Of a stretch of 64,000 nt of DNA, positions 22,825 through 63,338 are shown in pieces (position 1 is the stretch's first letter; every line of letters begins with the position of its first letter). The stretch comes from Centroberyx gerrardi (lineage: Eukaryota; Chordata; Actinopteri; Beryciformes; Berycidae): positions 18,750,260 to 18,814,259 of the forward strand of contig NC_136005.1 in the NCBI RefSeq assembly GCF_048128805.1. Reading direction: 5' to 3'. The notes beneath the pieces are model-generated. The model was not told the origin of the DNA and made no database searches. It was given only the letters and a program-made list of their open reading frames with translations. The position numbers were made by a program, and so were the translations under genes.

Positions 22825-25434
22825 TTTATTGATCATTTGGAGAGACATGCTAGATCTCTGTACAGTGTGAATGGAGAGCCAGCTCTGAATTAATCAAGTC
22901 TTCTGCACAGAGCTGTGACAGAACATACACACCCTCAGGGAATGGCCATGGCCTCCACCCTCCAAAGCAGACCCCAACACGCAAAGACATTTGTTGCTGC
23001 ATCACCGAAACATTGGTCCATTTCTAGGAATGTTACAATGGTCCTATTCCTGTGGGAAACAAGGGTGGATCCTATTCTCGTATAAGGGGAATCAAACAAG
23101 TATAAGTACAAATACAAACAAGTTTATATAGCAACTGATCAATCATTTTGTCCTCAATTAAAAATAAATACCCATGCCCTTTCCCAAAAAGTGCTCTCCT
23201 TACAAGGCTCCATGGTCATTAGTGAGAGCAATACATTCCTGTTTCAGGATAATAAATACTCTGCACAGAAACAGAAGAGAAAAAGATGAGGCAGCAACAC
23301 AGAGGTCTGATACACAATGATATACCTACTCTTTCTTTTTGGTATGCATGAGCAGGCGTTAGTGGGCACACTGAACATGACACTTAGTTCACAATTGTAA
23401 TTAATCTGGTGTCTGAACATGACTGGTCATATTTCTCCACCGTTCCCTTACCGTTTACAGTTTTGAGAATTTCAGTGGGACATTCAAGCAAGGCTGTCTG
23501 ACAACAACTGCCTTGCTAATGTTAATCTAAAGCAGTCGTTTTAAAAGTCATCTCCAGATCTCTCCTCACATAACATCAAGCGGTTGTCAAGGAGCTTTTG
23601 TATAAATAACCAGTAGCAAAGAAGAAAACAATTAAATACCATCAATTGTTCCATCTCAAGGGGTTCTATAATTCAGCATCTGCAATTCAACCTTTGTCAT
23701 TCCCAAACCCACAAAAGAGTGTGTGTTCCAGCTAAGGTCTCCTGTGGTACTGGATCCAACTCAGCCTCTTATTATTTGGCTCATTACGTGGGTTAGAAAG
23801 GTTCACTAGCATTCACAAGAGTGCTCCTCTTTTGGAAATGTGTGAAGAATTCATAAATGTTTTATTCTACACTAACGTTCAAGACACAGTACTCCAAATG
23901 TAATGGAGATAATGATTATTTTACCGTGTTTGTAAGACTTACATTTTCACTCTAATTCTAAAACATGTTCTTAAAAAGTGCAGTAAGATATCACTTCAAA
24001 GACAATTCAAATCAAAGTAGTGTTCTCAACACTGGTTGACCTTATCACCAGCACATTAAGATACCTGGCTCTAAAAATAAGACCAGGTTCAGTTGAAACA
24101 ACGTTGCAACATTGCATAATGCCTACTTCAGTAGTAGTAACAATTTAAACGCAAGCAGCAAAGTAAACCTCATCTTAGTGGGGACACATCACGTGACAGC
24201 TTGTATGACAGGTTTTGAATTATGTGACTGTATATTTACAATGAAGCTTTTCATAACTTCATATTAACCTGAAAGGTCTACATGTGCAAATTAGTCTTTT
24301 CTTTGTTTGACAGGAATGAAACTGCTCATGCAATGAACAGCCATGAACATCAAGATCACCAGGTTAAATGGTGCACTGATCTTCAAACTATGTGAAGGTC
24401 TGATTTTCACAGAACATAGATTACAGTATACAGATCACCACACAGGGAACGCTGCGTTTAAACTTTGTGTTCCTCTATGAGGCAAGGCAAGGGCTTTGAT
24501 TCTCCAGGCAGAGTCCTGCTGTCCACTGCTCACATATTGTATGCGGACTATCGTAATTACAACTACTAAGATATCACACAATGCAACAGCAGATGTCACA
24601 TAAATGTGAGTGGGGGAGCCTATGACATTCTGCAAACAAATGATGACCTAAATGGTGACAAAAGTCTGTCAGTAATGTGGCAAGAACATGAGTTTCTACA
24701 ATGATACAACTTGGCAGTGGCCCTCTATAACTGCATCCTACAGTTGCCTATACAGAAAGCATACATTTACACACACACATGACAAAAGATATTTTCTAAA
24801 GTCAAGTATACAAATCCAGTTCAACAGTATTCATAAACAAAGGACTTTTGACTAGTCATTATCAGAGAGTGCATTAAGTCACTGGTGTAATGTTAGCATT
24901 TACATATTCAAACTTGTGTACACTGGTAGACAGTACCTATGCTCAAAAACTATGCATGCATTAGATACTCAGATGTTACTGATCAGTTTGTCCTGTAACC
25001 TCTAAGACTGTCAGTTCCCATCAAGCTCTCAAACACAGAACTTGGTTGTCTGCTTCTTAAAAAACAAAAACAAAAACAAAAAACAAAACAAAACTTTCCA
25101 GAGAGATTTCCCTGAATTTACAAAAATACAAAAGAAAACCGGAATCCCTACCTTCCTACTTAAACAAAAGTATACACATATGCAACTTGGGGACCTTTTT
25201 CACATCTTTATCTCATTTTTTGCTATTTTTAAGACTTTTTGGCAGTTTCATTAACAAAGTAGGCTACACTACTTTTTAACCAAATTCATATATTGCTAGT
25301 TCCAACCAATGAACAATAATCAGGTAAGGAGGCCAAATTCCAACATGCAAACTCAACTGGAGGTTAACAAACAGGAAGTAAGCAACATAACAAGCATGTG
25401 GTGTAAATGATGTTTTCCAGTATGGTACTGAGCA
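22825..25434 (-). other. rab6b: Probable 3' UTR of rab6b
   Basis: On the minus strand an AATAAA (complement at 22825-22830) lies about 2.6 kb past the rab6b stop codon. No other gene intervenes, and human RAB6B also has a long 3' UTR. Another AATAAA complement occurs near 23860, so shorter forms are possible. Confidence 0.5.
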
Positions 25435-51504
<26,070 letters not shown>

Positions 51505-52004
51505 CTGCAAGAGAACAAAAAGACACAAGGCATACAATGAGAGACAAGCAGCATCAACCTATTGCACTCAAATACTCAATCAATGTGGCAGTGGAAGTGG
51601 TGGTTATGGTTGCTGCGGTGGCTGTGACTGCTACCAAGGGAGCTCATTACTGGGTGTGAGGGTGACCAGAAGGTCGTCAGTGACATCAGGTCCAGGTGTA
51701 ATTACAATGCTGTGGCTGCTGGCATTACGTCTATTCCCAAAACACACATGAAAGTTTCCATTTAACATATTACATGGGGAGAGAGGGGAGATGAGATGCA
51801 TAGAAACTGTAAATTATCTGTCAATGGGAAACCTGAGGGAATATTCTAGCACCTTTTCAGTCAATTGTTATTTTATTCGTATGTCCCTAATAGTAATTTC
51901 CCAGATACCATTCCTTTACAGGCAGCGTTACATAGCTACACTTTTGCATAAAGAAGAATATGTACAGTATCTACATCTGACTTTCAATTCCACTGATACA
52001 GGCC

Positions 52005-52160
52005 TCAAGGTTTCATCTGAGGGCCCTCATCAGGTTTTGCTGATATATAGAGTTGTGTGTCATCTGCATAACGGTGATGTCATGCCTACAGATAATGTCA
52101 CCAAGTGGAAGCATGTAAAAGGAGAAGAGTAGAGGACCCAGTACTGAACCCTGTGGAACA
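52005..52160 (-). mobile_element. LINE reverse-transcriptase catalytic-core fragment, frameshifted
   Basis: On the minus strand the frame starting at 52159 reads [20 protein letters not shown], the palm-domain motif of LINE reverse transcriptases. A frameshift follows, after which the catalytic YADDTQL motif continues in another frame with [12 protein letters not shown]. It is a short, dead copy in the presumed rab6b intron 1. Confidence 0.8.
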
Positions 52161-54374
52161 CATATAGCCCACTAACATACAGACTGCTTAATATAAATCC
52201 CTAAAGAGCGTAACAAATCAATGGCCATTTAGTAAGGTAAAATAATGATATTTGGTTGGCTTAAATTTTTTTACATGTACTGCATAGTGAACTAATATAT
52301 AACCTGCATCACAGAAGACATCTTGTAAAGTAAAATAGTAAAATAATTTCTTGACCATGTTTCTACACGTCCCATATCACTGACATATAGCCTGCCTCAC
52401 AGCCCTAAATATAACACGTCAGTGGTCATGTGTAGCATTTAGTCCAGGAAAATAATGAATTTTAATGTAAAATAATGAATTTTTTGACCATGTTCCTACT
52501 ATCCCCTTAGAGCTGGTGGCCATCTGCTTAAATATGACACATTAATGACAACATGGTGTTGAGCTGATGAGTCTGTAGAGATTGTTTCTGGCCTATTTGC
52601 TCCCACCAGACACTTTGCAATTTTTCTTTGATGCTTTTATCAGAGAGGTGAGAAGTTGTTTGCCTAAAGGCAAGAACTGTGGCCTGATTTTTTGATAATG
52701 TAGAACATTTGTTCACACAAATGCATGCTTTCCAACATGCTCAGCCCACAGGCAGCCTGAGCTGTGGCGTTGTGTGTGGAATGAAAAGGGCAAACTCTTG
52801 TTCCAAGAGATTCAAACTTGGCCGTCAGTGTGCTGCTGCACTGTAATTCAGCTAGCTCTATCTGCTGGTATTCTGGCACACTCTCCATATCCTGCAAATA
52901 GCTTTGTAGAAATAAAAAAAAAGAATTTCAAAGTGTTGGAGCAGGGTACAATAGTGCACTGTGTGTGGCAACTTCAACCAGTATCCCCCCTAACCTGCAA
53001 ATAGGCAAACCAGAATGAACTGACATCTCAAATTAATATATGGACAGGATCAAAATTTGTGGCAGGCGAGATCCTGTCTGTGGTCCTTGTTTGACACTTA
53101 TGCTCTAAAAGCATAACAATCCTTGTAATAAACTGTTGGCTGTAATAAAGGAAAGATTTGCACTTCTGGCTCCATAAAGTATGTCAAAGAAACTGTAAAA
53201 CAGTGATATTGTATTTGTAATTGCATTTAACAATACAAATTTGTATAATTATAACACTAACGGCTTGAAAATCCACTCATAAGTTCAGCGAGCGTTAAGT
53301 ACGCCATCAAAGTGAAGCCAAAAAGACAACTGATGCTGCCAGTTCCTTAAAGCCTGCTCAGCAAAAATGAGAAACCATATTGGACAAGCCTACGTACAAG
53401 CCAAAAATTTGCTATTGTTCCACACTTTCTCTTGTCATAGTGTGTACTCCATGAGAAGACCACAAGTCATTTAAATGCTAATTTCCCCCGAAGACACAAA
53501 ACTGTCAAATTTCACAGAAGAAGGGGACATAAACTAGCAGGGTCCATAAACCATTGTATTAAGCCCCTGAGAAAATAAGAGATTGTGTTTTCTGCTTCCT
53601 ACCTTTTTGTTCAAACAAGTCATTGCTATTCATTCTGTAGCTAACTGTTAGATGTGGTGCTTTGCTCCATGGAGAAGTATTCCATGACTAAACAGAATCA
53701 CTGAGACAGTGGGTTATGGTATGTGACTGATAAATGGCTGGAAAACAACTGCCTAATTTTAGATCGGTTCAATAATTAATTTATCATTTTAGGTGCATAA
53801 ATATTATTACATTACAGTTAATCACTTGTACAAAAGAGGGATGGCTGGACATGGTGGAACTCATAAACTAAATGATAGATGGCTTATGGAAGAGTGTTGT
53901 TTTCAGATTTTTCGCGGTGGTTCATTAATGAGGGTGACTGGAGCAAAACAAAAGGAGTAGCCAACAGGAATCAATCTGATCCTCTTCTCTCATCCATTTA
54001 CCAGCACTGTAGATGGTTGGCTGAGAGCCCACATCTTATATCCTTCTCTAAAACTCTAAAACACTTCCAAAGTGCTATGATTATGGCCAATCAGGCTAAC
54101 ACTGGCAAGACTCTATACAGCTACTACAACAGTGCTGACTACCATATAGTATACTGCCATTTACACTGCATATGCTATTGAGTAGACCCAAGTTACATCT
54201 ACTCTTGGTGCAACAAGCAGAGATCCTTTTGTGTCACTGCCATGCCAGATTCCTTTTCATAAATATTTGTGAAATTTAAATTAATTCTTCATGTAATGGA
54301 AATATAATTGGGCACTCAATCAAAATATTGAAGCAAAGGTTCAGACAGTAAATATAAACTGTCTTTAATTTATA

Positions 54375-54428
54375 GTTCACCCAATGGGTGAACCAGCTGC
54401 AATTAGACAGTATGTCTAATTGCAGCTG
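54375..54428. repeat. Two adjacent perfect palindromic hairpins
   Basis: GTTCACCC-AAT-GGGTGAAC (54375-54393) is directly followed by CAGCTGCAATTAGACA-GTA-TGTCTAATTGCAGCTG (54394-54428). Both are perfect and share a border with no gap. Confidence 0.9.
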
Positions 54429-55549
54429 ACTGTTTATAGACTGTTTATAGAAAGAGCTTTTATCAGGCGGACTAATTACGTGCATTTGTGCCCTCACTGG
54501 GCTCCCATATCTGCAAGGCAGGATCTGATGCATAGCCTACTGATTATGCTAATTGTCTCATGCTAATTTATCAATACATCATCTAGCTTATTTAGCTGAA
54601 GATGTGTCTTACTTTATACACACATGCCAACAAATTCAACACGTTCTATTGATTCAATCACGTTCTATTTGGAACTGAAATTCCATCATGTCTGGTCAAG
54701 TGCATTCCAAATTTTAGTTGTCTGTAAAAATTCGCAAAATAAACACAACTCTGGCAAAACAAAGTAACAACAACAATAAAAACAATCATAAATCTCAATT
54801 ACTGTCTTAGATGAAAGTAACCATGACGATAGCATTAGCACACTTTTCTCTGGATGTCTACACATTACCTAAATCCCATTGTAGAGGTACATTGACCTTA
54901 TCATGTGTTTCAATTCCCCCATACCTGCTTCACCTTTTGAATATTTGTTATAATCTTTAGGGAGATAAAGAGGTGGGATTGGAGGAGATACAGCTCAAAG
55001 CTCAGAGCCTCCAGTTCAGTGTTTAACATCATGAGAGAGGAGGACATTCAGAGAAAACATTAGGATGGAGAGTCTTATCCAGCATCCTCCCTGCTGACTC
55101 ATCCCCCCTCAGCCACTACGCAACCTGAGACAGAGCGCTCCGTGCCTCTCAGTCATTGTTGAAAGCCTCAAAAGACAGGGACAGAAATTAACCCTTTATT
55201 TCTGCCTCGAATCGAAGCAGTATGTTGGACTGTACATAATGAACAGCAGCTAATCCTGAAGGGACATCCAAATTCCTTCCCCAGAGAGGAAAGGTATACT
55301 ATCAGTCTTTGATTTTGCTTGAGTGTATTTACAAAACAATCACATAATGGATAATGAATTACATAACTCATCCGTCAAACCAAAGCATTACAGGGCTACA
55401 AAACATTTCCTATTCCAACCGAGCTTCCTGGTCTTAAGAGGCTAAATCACAGAATCATGTGTGTTACTCGGCTTTTGTCAATATCTTGATATGCAACTGG
55501 AATAATGTCTCCAGGTCTGTTTGTGTTAATTTAATTATTACGGTCGAAG

Positions 55550-56050
55550 GGGGAAGCTTAGTCGCACTCACGGCTGCAATTATTTAGTGAATTTTCTGCA
55601 AGGCAAAAAAAGACATGATTAAGGAGGCAGGTTTTTGATTATATCTCAGAATAAGCTCCTCATTTCCGAACATTTCCCCCCATGAGGTCTTCATCTTCTC
55701 TGCCATTACCACTTAGTTCTATTTTAGAGATATGATTGAATTCAAATTATTAGAAGCTTTAGTCAAAAAAATACTAAAATCAAATCAAATGCAGCAGCAG
55801 ATAACAAAGCAATAACCTCTTTGCATCCCGGTCATAATAGAGGTACGTTGAGTTTACAGAGAAAGCTCCCACGCTACTGCAGCTTATTACATTTCAAAAG
55901 GAAGGACAAGATTCAACTACATGAAGTTCAACCATAATTGAAATCCACTGGCTATGAGTCAATAACAGCCGAAAGCAAAACTGATTAAATAATGAGTGAA
56001 AGGGCTGCGTGAAACTCGCTCATCCCACCCTTTTAATGTAATGGGCAAGA
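55550..56050. promoter_or_regulatory. Candidate conserved non-coding block
   Basis: An AT-rich, repeat-free stretch with many homeodomain-like cores (GCAATTATTTAG, CATGATTAAGG, TTGATTATATC, CATAATTGAAA, TGATTAAATAATGAG). The call is by texture only. Confidence 0.2.
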
Positions 56051-57954
56051 GGATAGCTCAGAGAGTGCTTATCACAAATAGGAAATACAAGTTGCACAAA
56101 GGCCAGTGGTAACGACACATAAAGTATTCTCAATCTTTGAAAGAGGTCGACTGTATTTGTGTCAAACAACATAACATAAAATGTGTATACACACTCACTT
56201 GTGTTTATGTATGGTGTGAAAGCAATGATGCAACACTTATTGATAGGTTTCAGTGTTTGTTCAATGCACAGACTCCAAATACCCTAAGGCTATCTGTGCA
56301 AAATCGTCTCATCTTGACATCTGGGGTATTCAATATAGCTTTTTCTTCAGGGTCTGGCACCTATTGATTGCCATTAAGCTCTAATTAACGTGGAGAGTGT
56401 ACTTGCCTTCATCAGACACAGAGAAAGTAACAAGGTCCTCTTGCGTAAAAAAAAACAAGTCCAAATAATAGGAAAAAGCTATCCACCATTCACAAAGGAG
56501 GATCTTTTGGCATCTATACCATACCAGTAGCCCAATTTCTCCCAAACCGCCTCCATGTATGGCTCTGTGAAGCTGCTCACCATCCAAGCTAACCTGCGGC
56601 TGTGAATAAAGGGCCAGTGGGTTGTTGTGAAAACAGCTCATCTAAGCCCTGATCTGCTAACAGACTCAAAGCAAGACCTCCATATGCATATGCTAATGAG
56701 CTCCTCTTGTGCTACCTTAATTAGTGCCTGTCTGGACTGTGGAGGGACGGGACGCTACATTGGTTGTTGGGATTTGTTGGTACTGCCCAGCTTAGGAGCA
56801 CAGCCTTTGAAAAGGGAGCAAGCATTTGGGGGATTGTCACTTGCACTTACAAGTTTGAATTACAATGGTTTGGGATAGGTGCAACAATTACCTTCGTCTT
56901 ACCTCTAAGTTGCAGTATATGGAATTCTTTGGTGATTTGTGTTGATGTTTTTGGTCAAATAGTTTTTACTCAAAACTTAAATGACTGTGCTACTGTTCCA
57001 GGAGTTTTTTTTCTTTCATGTAGCTGCAGTAGGGGTTAGAGAGGATGAATTTATGACAGAGTTATGTAAGGCATTTAAATCATTAATGTCCTAGCGGAGC
57101 ATTGTACGTGGACACGAGGACATCATCATCTATTTAGACTTGCAGTAAGATGAACTCCACATGCTGATCTGGCATAGAAATAGGAAGTACCATCTGACAG
57201 GATTGTAAGTGAGTAGAGGCCTGTTGTTCAAGACTTGGAGGACTTATGTTATTCATTTGTAAATTAATTATGACTGTGTCTGTATTGGAAACTCACTGAT
57301 GTTTTGTTGACTTTCCCATCATAACATTCCCATCATAACACATATTTGAATTGTTTTAATACAGTCCAGCTTTATAATGTTACTCTCTACCTTTTTTTCT
57401 TATTTTCTTGGAGACTAGACTGTTCAGGATGAAATCAACTGTGTCTGTATTTAATGATTGAACAAAGATGTTTTCTGTCCTCAATGCACATGCCAGTACT
57501 TCGAAATGTAACATCCAGGATGACATTTAGCAGATGTGCAACACCATCACCAAGAGCTACCTCAGGAGGCCTCACACTACTGATCAATTATGTAGTCAAC
57601 TTATAGACAGCTTAATGAAAAGCAACACAGATAGGGGATTCCTGCCTAGTGGGTTTCCAATTACAGCCTGTGTTTTAATGAAGTCTCAGCTTTGTGTGAT
57701 GCTTCAAAGACTTTGTGGTGCGGGTAAGCAACATGAGGGCCAATTAACAGAGAGAACGGAGCACCTGCTGTTGCAGAACCTGCACTTTCACCACCAGGAG
57801 TCCACTGAGGACAGTCAGGAGACATCAGATCAAGGCATCTCTTAAGAGTTCGCAGTGCGATTTTGTGACACGTCAAAGGGCCCGCACAGTGGGGCTCATT
57901 TTAGAGGAGGCCCCCTCCTGCCATTTTTTAACAATGCCACTGTGAAATGGATTG

Positions 57955-58330
57955 GTTAAAGGAACAGTTTACCCCCAAATGAAAATTCACTTATCTACTC
58001 ACTCTCTTGTCAGTTAAAACACCGGTAAAGTTTGTATGTCCACATGGCAAAGTGTGTTAGCTGGTGCAGCTCCATGTCATGTCAGAACTGGTTCTTTCAA
58101 GTTCCAAAAAGGGCAAAACATGACCATGCAATTACTCAAAACAGCTCATGCAGCATAATCCAAGTGTTTTGTAACCAAACAATTGCACTGTGGGTCCAAC
58201 AGTTCAATATTTGCCTAATTATCTCATAGATTTTCTGAACTCTATGTTATTTTAGACCAAAATCATTCAATAAAGCATAGGAACTGGTTGTATTGAATGG
58301 TTTGACCAAAGTAAGTGTCCCTTTGAACAT
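57955..58330. mobile_element. Probable non-autonomous DNA element
   Basis: The left end TTAAAGGAACAGTTTACCCC and the right end TAAGTGTCCCTTTGAA are roughly inverted. 'AAAGGAACAGTT(C/T)ACCC...AAATGAAAATTC' is a frequent fish repeat opening. The boundaries are approximate. Confidence 0.5.
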
Positions 58331-58674
58331 AAATAACTTTTGATGCCAGAATCAAAAGTACTGCACATGAGTCCCGTTACAGAATTTCTAACAATGGCCC
58401 CACTGTTTATTTGCTTCAGCAACCAATGGACAGTTGTTTTAATTAGTCCAGCTATCTTATACAATTATGGCTGTATGATCAATTTTTATATGGATTTGAA
58501 CATTGGAAATGTGGACAAGTCCAACCTGGCTTTTATTTGAAACAGGCCTTTATTTGCCAAAACATTAAGATCATATGTCTGAATCTTGGTCTAAAACAGG
58601 CTAAGAGTTTCATCCTGAAGAATAGCATCATTCATTTATATGAAGCAGGCATTTCAGGGCCTTGAGGGCAGTAG

Positions 58675-58678
<4 letters not shown>

Positions 58679-58725
<47 letters not shown>
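58679..58725. repeat. (GT)n microsatellite
   Basis: About 23 GT units, followed within 20 bases by a short GA tract. Confidence 0.97.
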
Positions 58726-58726
<1 letters not shown>

Positions 58727-60469
58727 ATTTACAATAGCTAAGAGGGAGAGAGAGAGAGAAAGAGACAGAGTTTTTTTCCAGGACAAACTGTTTGATTAGA
58801 AGAACATTTTCCAAGGGATGTTGAAGGCTTTCAATATCTTTCTATCTATCTTTTTTGTCAAATTCTTTTTGATTTTATCAACAAAAAAAAATTCAGTCAT
58901 CTGCAGTAAGGAAAAACACTGAGCAAGTACAAGCTTTTTCAGGGCATCTAGTTGGCTTAGGAGTTAGTTATAATGGCGCTATAAACTAGATGGATTTCCA
59001 AAAACGCATATCCTTAGTCCTTATGTTATTGACCTCAGTCTAGTCTAACTGTGAAAGTCAAATTTGCAGGAACTTACCAAGCTATTATGGTTGATTCTGT
59101 AAATTAAGTATATATATAAAACTCTCACTCTGATTCACACCTTCATTTCAGCCTTCCTCTGCTCAGGAGAGCAAATTAACTTTGGCATGACTCCTGAGCT
59201 CAGTCTTATTTACTCCACACCATCCAATTACAGCATGTCTTTTCTTCATCCTTGTTGGGTAAATGAAATTAATTCTAACAATATATCATGCATTCATGCA
59301 TGATTTCTCCCCTTTTGTCCAGCCATAATTGAATGTCCTGTCTCCAAACCCTTCTCACATGTTCTTACAAATGAACTTCCTTTCAGATGGTTATTGATCT
59401 ACGGACTAGACAAAAGGATTGTTTTCTCTTCCTGTGATGTCTCCCCACCTGCAGTAATAAACTTTCCAACCAACACGTCTTGCAGAGCTTTGGAAAGCTG
59501 AATAATTACTATGGGCCACATTTGTCCATCCAGCCCCGAAGCTGTGCGCCACGCAGCCAGGTAAAACCACTGCTGAGTGGTCACTTGGCAGCAGGCATCA
59601 TGGAATACCCTTGAGGACATGGCAGCCAATCAGAGCATGCCGAGGCTTCCTGGGCCCGACTCCCACTCACAAGGAGATGGATAAAAATAAAACGGTGCAT
59701 GCCTTCCCTTGCCTTCGCACGACACGGGGATGAGAGCTCGGCACACCGCACACCGGAGAGAGCACATGATATCTAATATTTATCAACGAGTGAAGGAACA
59801 GAAAAAGAATTAAGTGGATATTTATGACGGCTGCTTGTTGAGGAGGGGGAGCACAGAGACCTGGAGAAGAGACACCAGTGGGAGAGATATTGACTCTTGC
59901 ATCTGTGGACTTATTTATTCATAGTCACAGCAGCTGACATACAGATCCCAACAGGAAAATGCCATGCAGCAGATGGCCTCCAAATGTATTAGCTTCAGTC
60001 TAAATTAATGAATTATACACACATTACAAATTTCAGAGAAACACTCACTCTAAATTGTTCTATAATGAAACTTTACAGAATGTGGCCTCTAGTTTCCCCC
60101 TTACTTTTAAACTATGATTTATAATCACCATTCTCTAGGGATGTTGCAAAAAGACTGACAAGCCAACTGCATCTTGGGTAAATGATTTGACAAAATCCTC
60201 TCCCAGAAAGCAAACTCAAGTTAATATGCCTCATCCCCAAAGGCAGCCATACATGTGAAAATACTCCTGTTTTCCTGTAAAACCTGTTTTGACTGTGATT
60301 GGCTGTGAGGAAGTTTTTAAAATGATGCAAAAAAGAAAAGCCTGGGAATCACTATGGCTACATGTTTCAATTATTTATTTTAATTGATTTCACCTTATCC
60401 AGGGAAAGTTGGCTGTGCACACTTTCTCTTTTTCAGCAACGCCCTGCTACACATTAACTCAGTTCCACA

Positions 60470-60640
60470 CATTCACACCTGGGAGCTGCCCAGTACAACC
60501 ACAGTCCTCTGCTGTTTGCCACTGAACAGCTCTGGTTAAGTGCCTTGCTCAAGGGCGCATCAATGGTAGTTGGTGAAGAAGAGAAGAAAGAAAGAGAGTG
60601 TTACCCACAAGCCAACTTCTCTAAACTCTAGACTGCCGCT
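60470..60640. mobile_element. Fish dispersed repeat (family unnamed)
   Basis: The stretch reads GGGAGCTGCCCAGTACAACC, then TTTGCCACTGAACAGC, then AAGTGCCTTGCTCAAGGGC. I recognise this as a recurrent fish genomic motif but cannot assign a family. The limits are approximate. Confidence 0.45.
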
Positions 60641-60717
60641 GCCCCAGGTAACATACAGCTGCTTATCATGTGTCTTTCTTATGGCTGGGCCACAAGTCGG
60701 ATCTGACCAGTGATGAG

Positions 60718-61092
60718 TAGGGTGGAACAATTAATAAAAAAAAAAATCACAACATGAACTACTTCAATTTCCAAAATGCATGAGGCTGCAATTATTTCAT
60801 CAGATTGGTGGGAGCTCAAAATGGACTGGTAAACATGTTATTCTGGCCTATAAATTAAATTACACATTGTAAAAAAAAAAAAAAATCTTAAGCAACATCT
60901 CACTTTTTATTTAAAATGTTTCTTCTGTATGACCTTTGTATTCTGTTTGTAAAAGCTACAGAAAATTATTTAAATGAAAATGAAAATATTTCTTCTTAAA
61001 AAAAATCTGTCTGTAAATTGCAATTTACATTGCAACTGTAATATTCAGCAAAATAATCGCAATGTGATTATTTGTCAAATTGTGCAGCCCTG
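60718..61092. mobile_element. Degenerate inverted-repeat DNA element
   Basis: The left end AGGGTGGAACAATTAAT and the right end GTCAAATTGTGCAGCCCT are imperfect inverted repeats, a form common in teleost genomes. The interior is AT-rich and non-coding. Confidence 0.5.
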
Positions 61093-61707
61093 GTGATAAG
61101 ATGAAAATATGAAAAAAAGAAGAAACAGATAACTCTGCTGTCCATATCTCAGCTGTTGCCATTTAGCAAAACACTTAAGATGTCAGACACCTTGTCACAG
61201 CCCAGTTTTGGTTGCTTTGCTTCATCTACATTATTTTTTGGCCGAAGTAAATTTCATAGTTATTTGTCATTAACATTCCTTTTTAATTCTGTCAGACCTT
61301 CAAAACCAGGTAAAGCAAGTGTCTTCTAGCTAGTTCTATTCCACTTAACCCTACATCTATATCAGAATCAGAAAACTCAAGATTCAAGAACAATAAAAAC
61401 ATTTAGATATTCTATGATCAGTTATGTGAAGAGAATCATTATGCTGTAATAAGAAATGTGTTTCTTTTATCGAGTCGTGCAGCACTGATTGTTTTACAGC
61501 GTGTGTGACATGGATTGTACCTGTGGAGAAACTGCAAAATGAACTCTTACCAGGACACATCCATTTACCAATACCTCTGAATAATGGATGAACATGCTTT
61601 CAAACCCAACAAAGGCCGAGTCTCCCCTGCACAAATCAGGCACTCAAAAGCCATTTCAGCTCTTATGCAGTCTAATGAGGCATTTTACTTTACTAAAAGC
61701 AATAGAA

Positions 61708-61737
61708 ACACACACACAACCACACACACACACACAA
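61708..61737. repeat. (CA)n microsatellite
   Basis: About 14 CA units with two interruptions. Confidence 0.9.
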
Positions 61738-63338
61738 TAACACAGTGACATATCCACCAAGGTGTGACACCAGTTCTGAAATATGACTCTTGTGGTGGTT
61801 GTGATTGCCTTGGGAGAGGAGATAGAAGTCATATGTCTGCCATTTGAGGCCAGAGGGCCTGAGAGAGGCCAGCTTGACGTTTTAATGTTTAAATTAGATT
61901 CCATTCTTACAAGGCAGGGGGCTGCTGGGAGGCTGCTCAAATGGAAGCAGTATCCTCCTTGGAAAAAGTGGACGCTTCTTTAATTTCCAATATTATCAGA
62001 CATTCATGTTCTTAGTGTTGACTGTCTGTAGCTGATGAAAGATCATAATTAGAATAAACACAGCTCAAATTAGCAGTCCTGTGGTTAACATAGCCAACTT
62101 ACACAATTGACTGCAATAATTACACCACACCAGGTAAATCTAAATATATACAAAAACAGGTGTTGAATAAAACAAATAAGTTGCATCAATCTGTCTATCA
62201 GCTCTGGCCTCAAAAACAGTCAAATCAACTGTTCACCACAGCTGTCAATAATGCAAACTGAGAAAGATGTGAGTGGGCGCCACCAAGAGCAACTTCTTAA
62301 ATCTGGACAGAGATACTGTGAAATGTTTGAAACCTAGACAGAGATATTGATCAGCCGTGGGGAAAAACAAAAGAGAAAGACAAATGCAGGGTGGGCTGGC
62401 TGACAGATTTTTAATTTACCATGGAAAATGTTTGCAAAATTGACCATGGGCAAAATGATAAAATATGCAGTTGGTCTGACAGAAATAGTGAACTGCAAGG
62501 ACATTGGACTTTGCCAAAAGGATGACAGGCCATTTCCACCCTCATTTCCCCACGCCCCAACTAAATGTATGCACATTTATTTTAAAATTATAACAAAGCT
62601 TCCACCTGGCAAGTCCAACATCCCAGGCTGCCCATCCAGCAGAGATGGGAGTCCCAAAACAGGTTTGACACACATGGCCAATGGCCCAAAATGTAACATT
62701 GTAAATGGGCTGTGGGCCAAAACAATGCTACTGGACATTTCTGCTGTACATAAGAAATATCCCAACAACAAAGCAACTGGGCATCAATCTTATATAATCT
62801 TATATGATCAAGATGATTATTAATATGCCATCTAAAAAGCTTCTAAAAATCCTTCCACATTTCCCATGATCTGTTCTGTACTGCTGAAATGTAGTGACAA
62901 CTTAATCTGTATAGGGCTACACTTTAGTATATTTAACTGTCAATGGTTTTCAGTCTTTCCTTGTATTTCAAGTCCTCTTTCTCTATCACCAGAGACCAAA
63001 GGCTCTACATTAAACAGAAGTACAATAAATACAGCCAATTACTTTCATTAATATTAATGGCAACTTGTAGAATTCTTCAAATGCAAATATCTGGATCACA
63101 CAAGCCCACATTTCCAGCCCAGATTCTTTCCATCTTCCTCCCAGGAGTGGCAGTGGGTAACCAGAAAGTTAAATAATGCATAAATCTATCTGGTATGCAA
63201 AATCAGCAGTCCATTCTGCAAATTGAAAGCTGATAAAGGAGGTAAATGTAAAAATGCACATACTCTGGTTTCTCTCAATGAGAGGATGAATGATCAATAG
63301 TGACTGAAGTTACACTGCAAATGGATTATCCATTTAAA

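Noticed and set aside
62428-62823. 131-codon plus-strand open frame
   Set aside because: No domain, no splice context and low-complexity character; kept only as a note.
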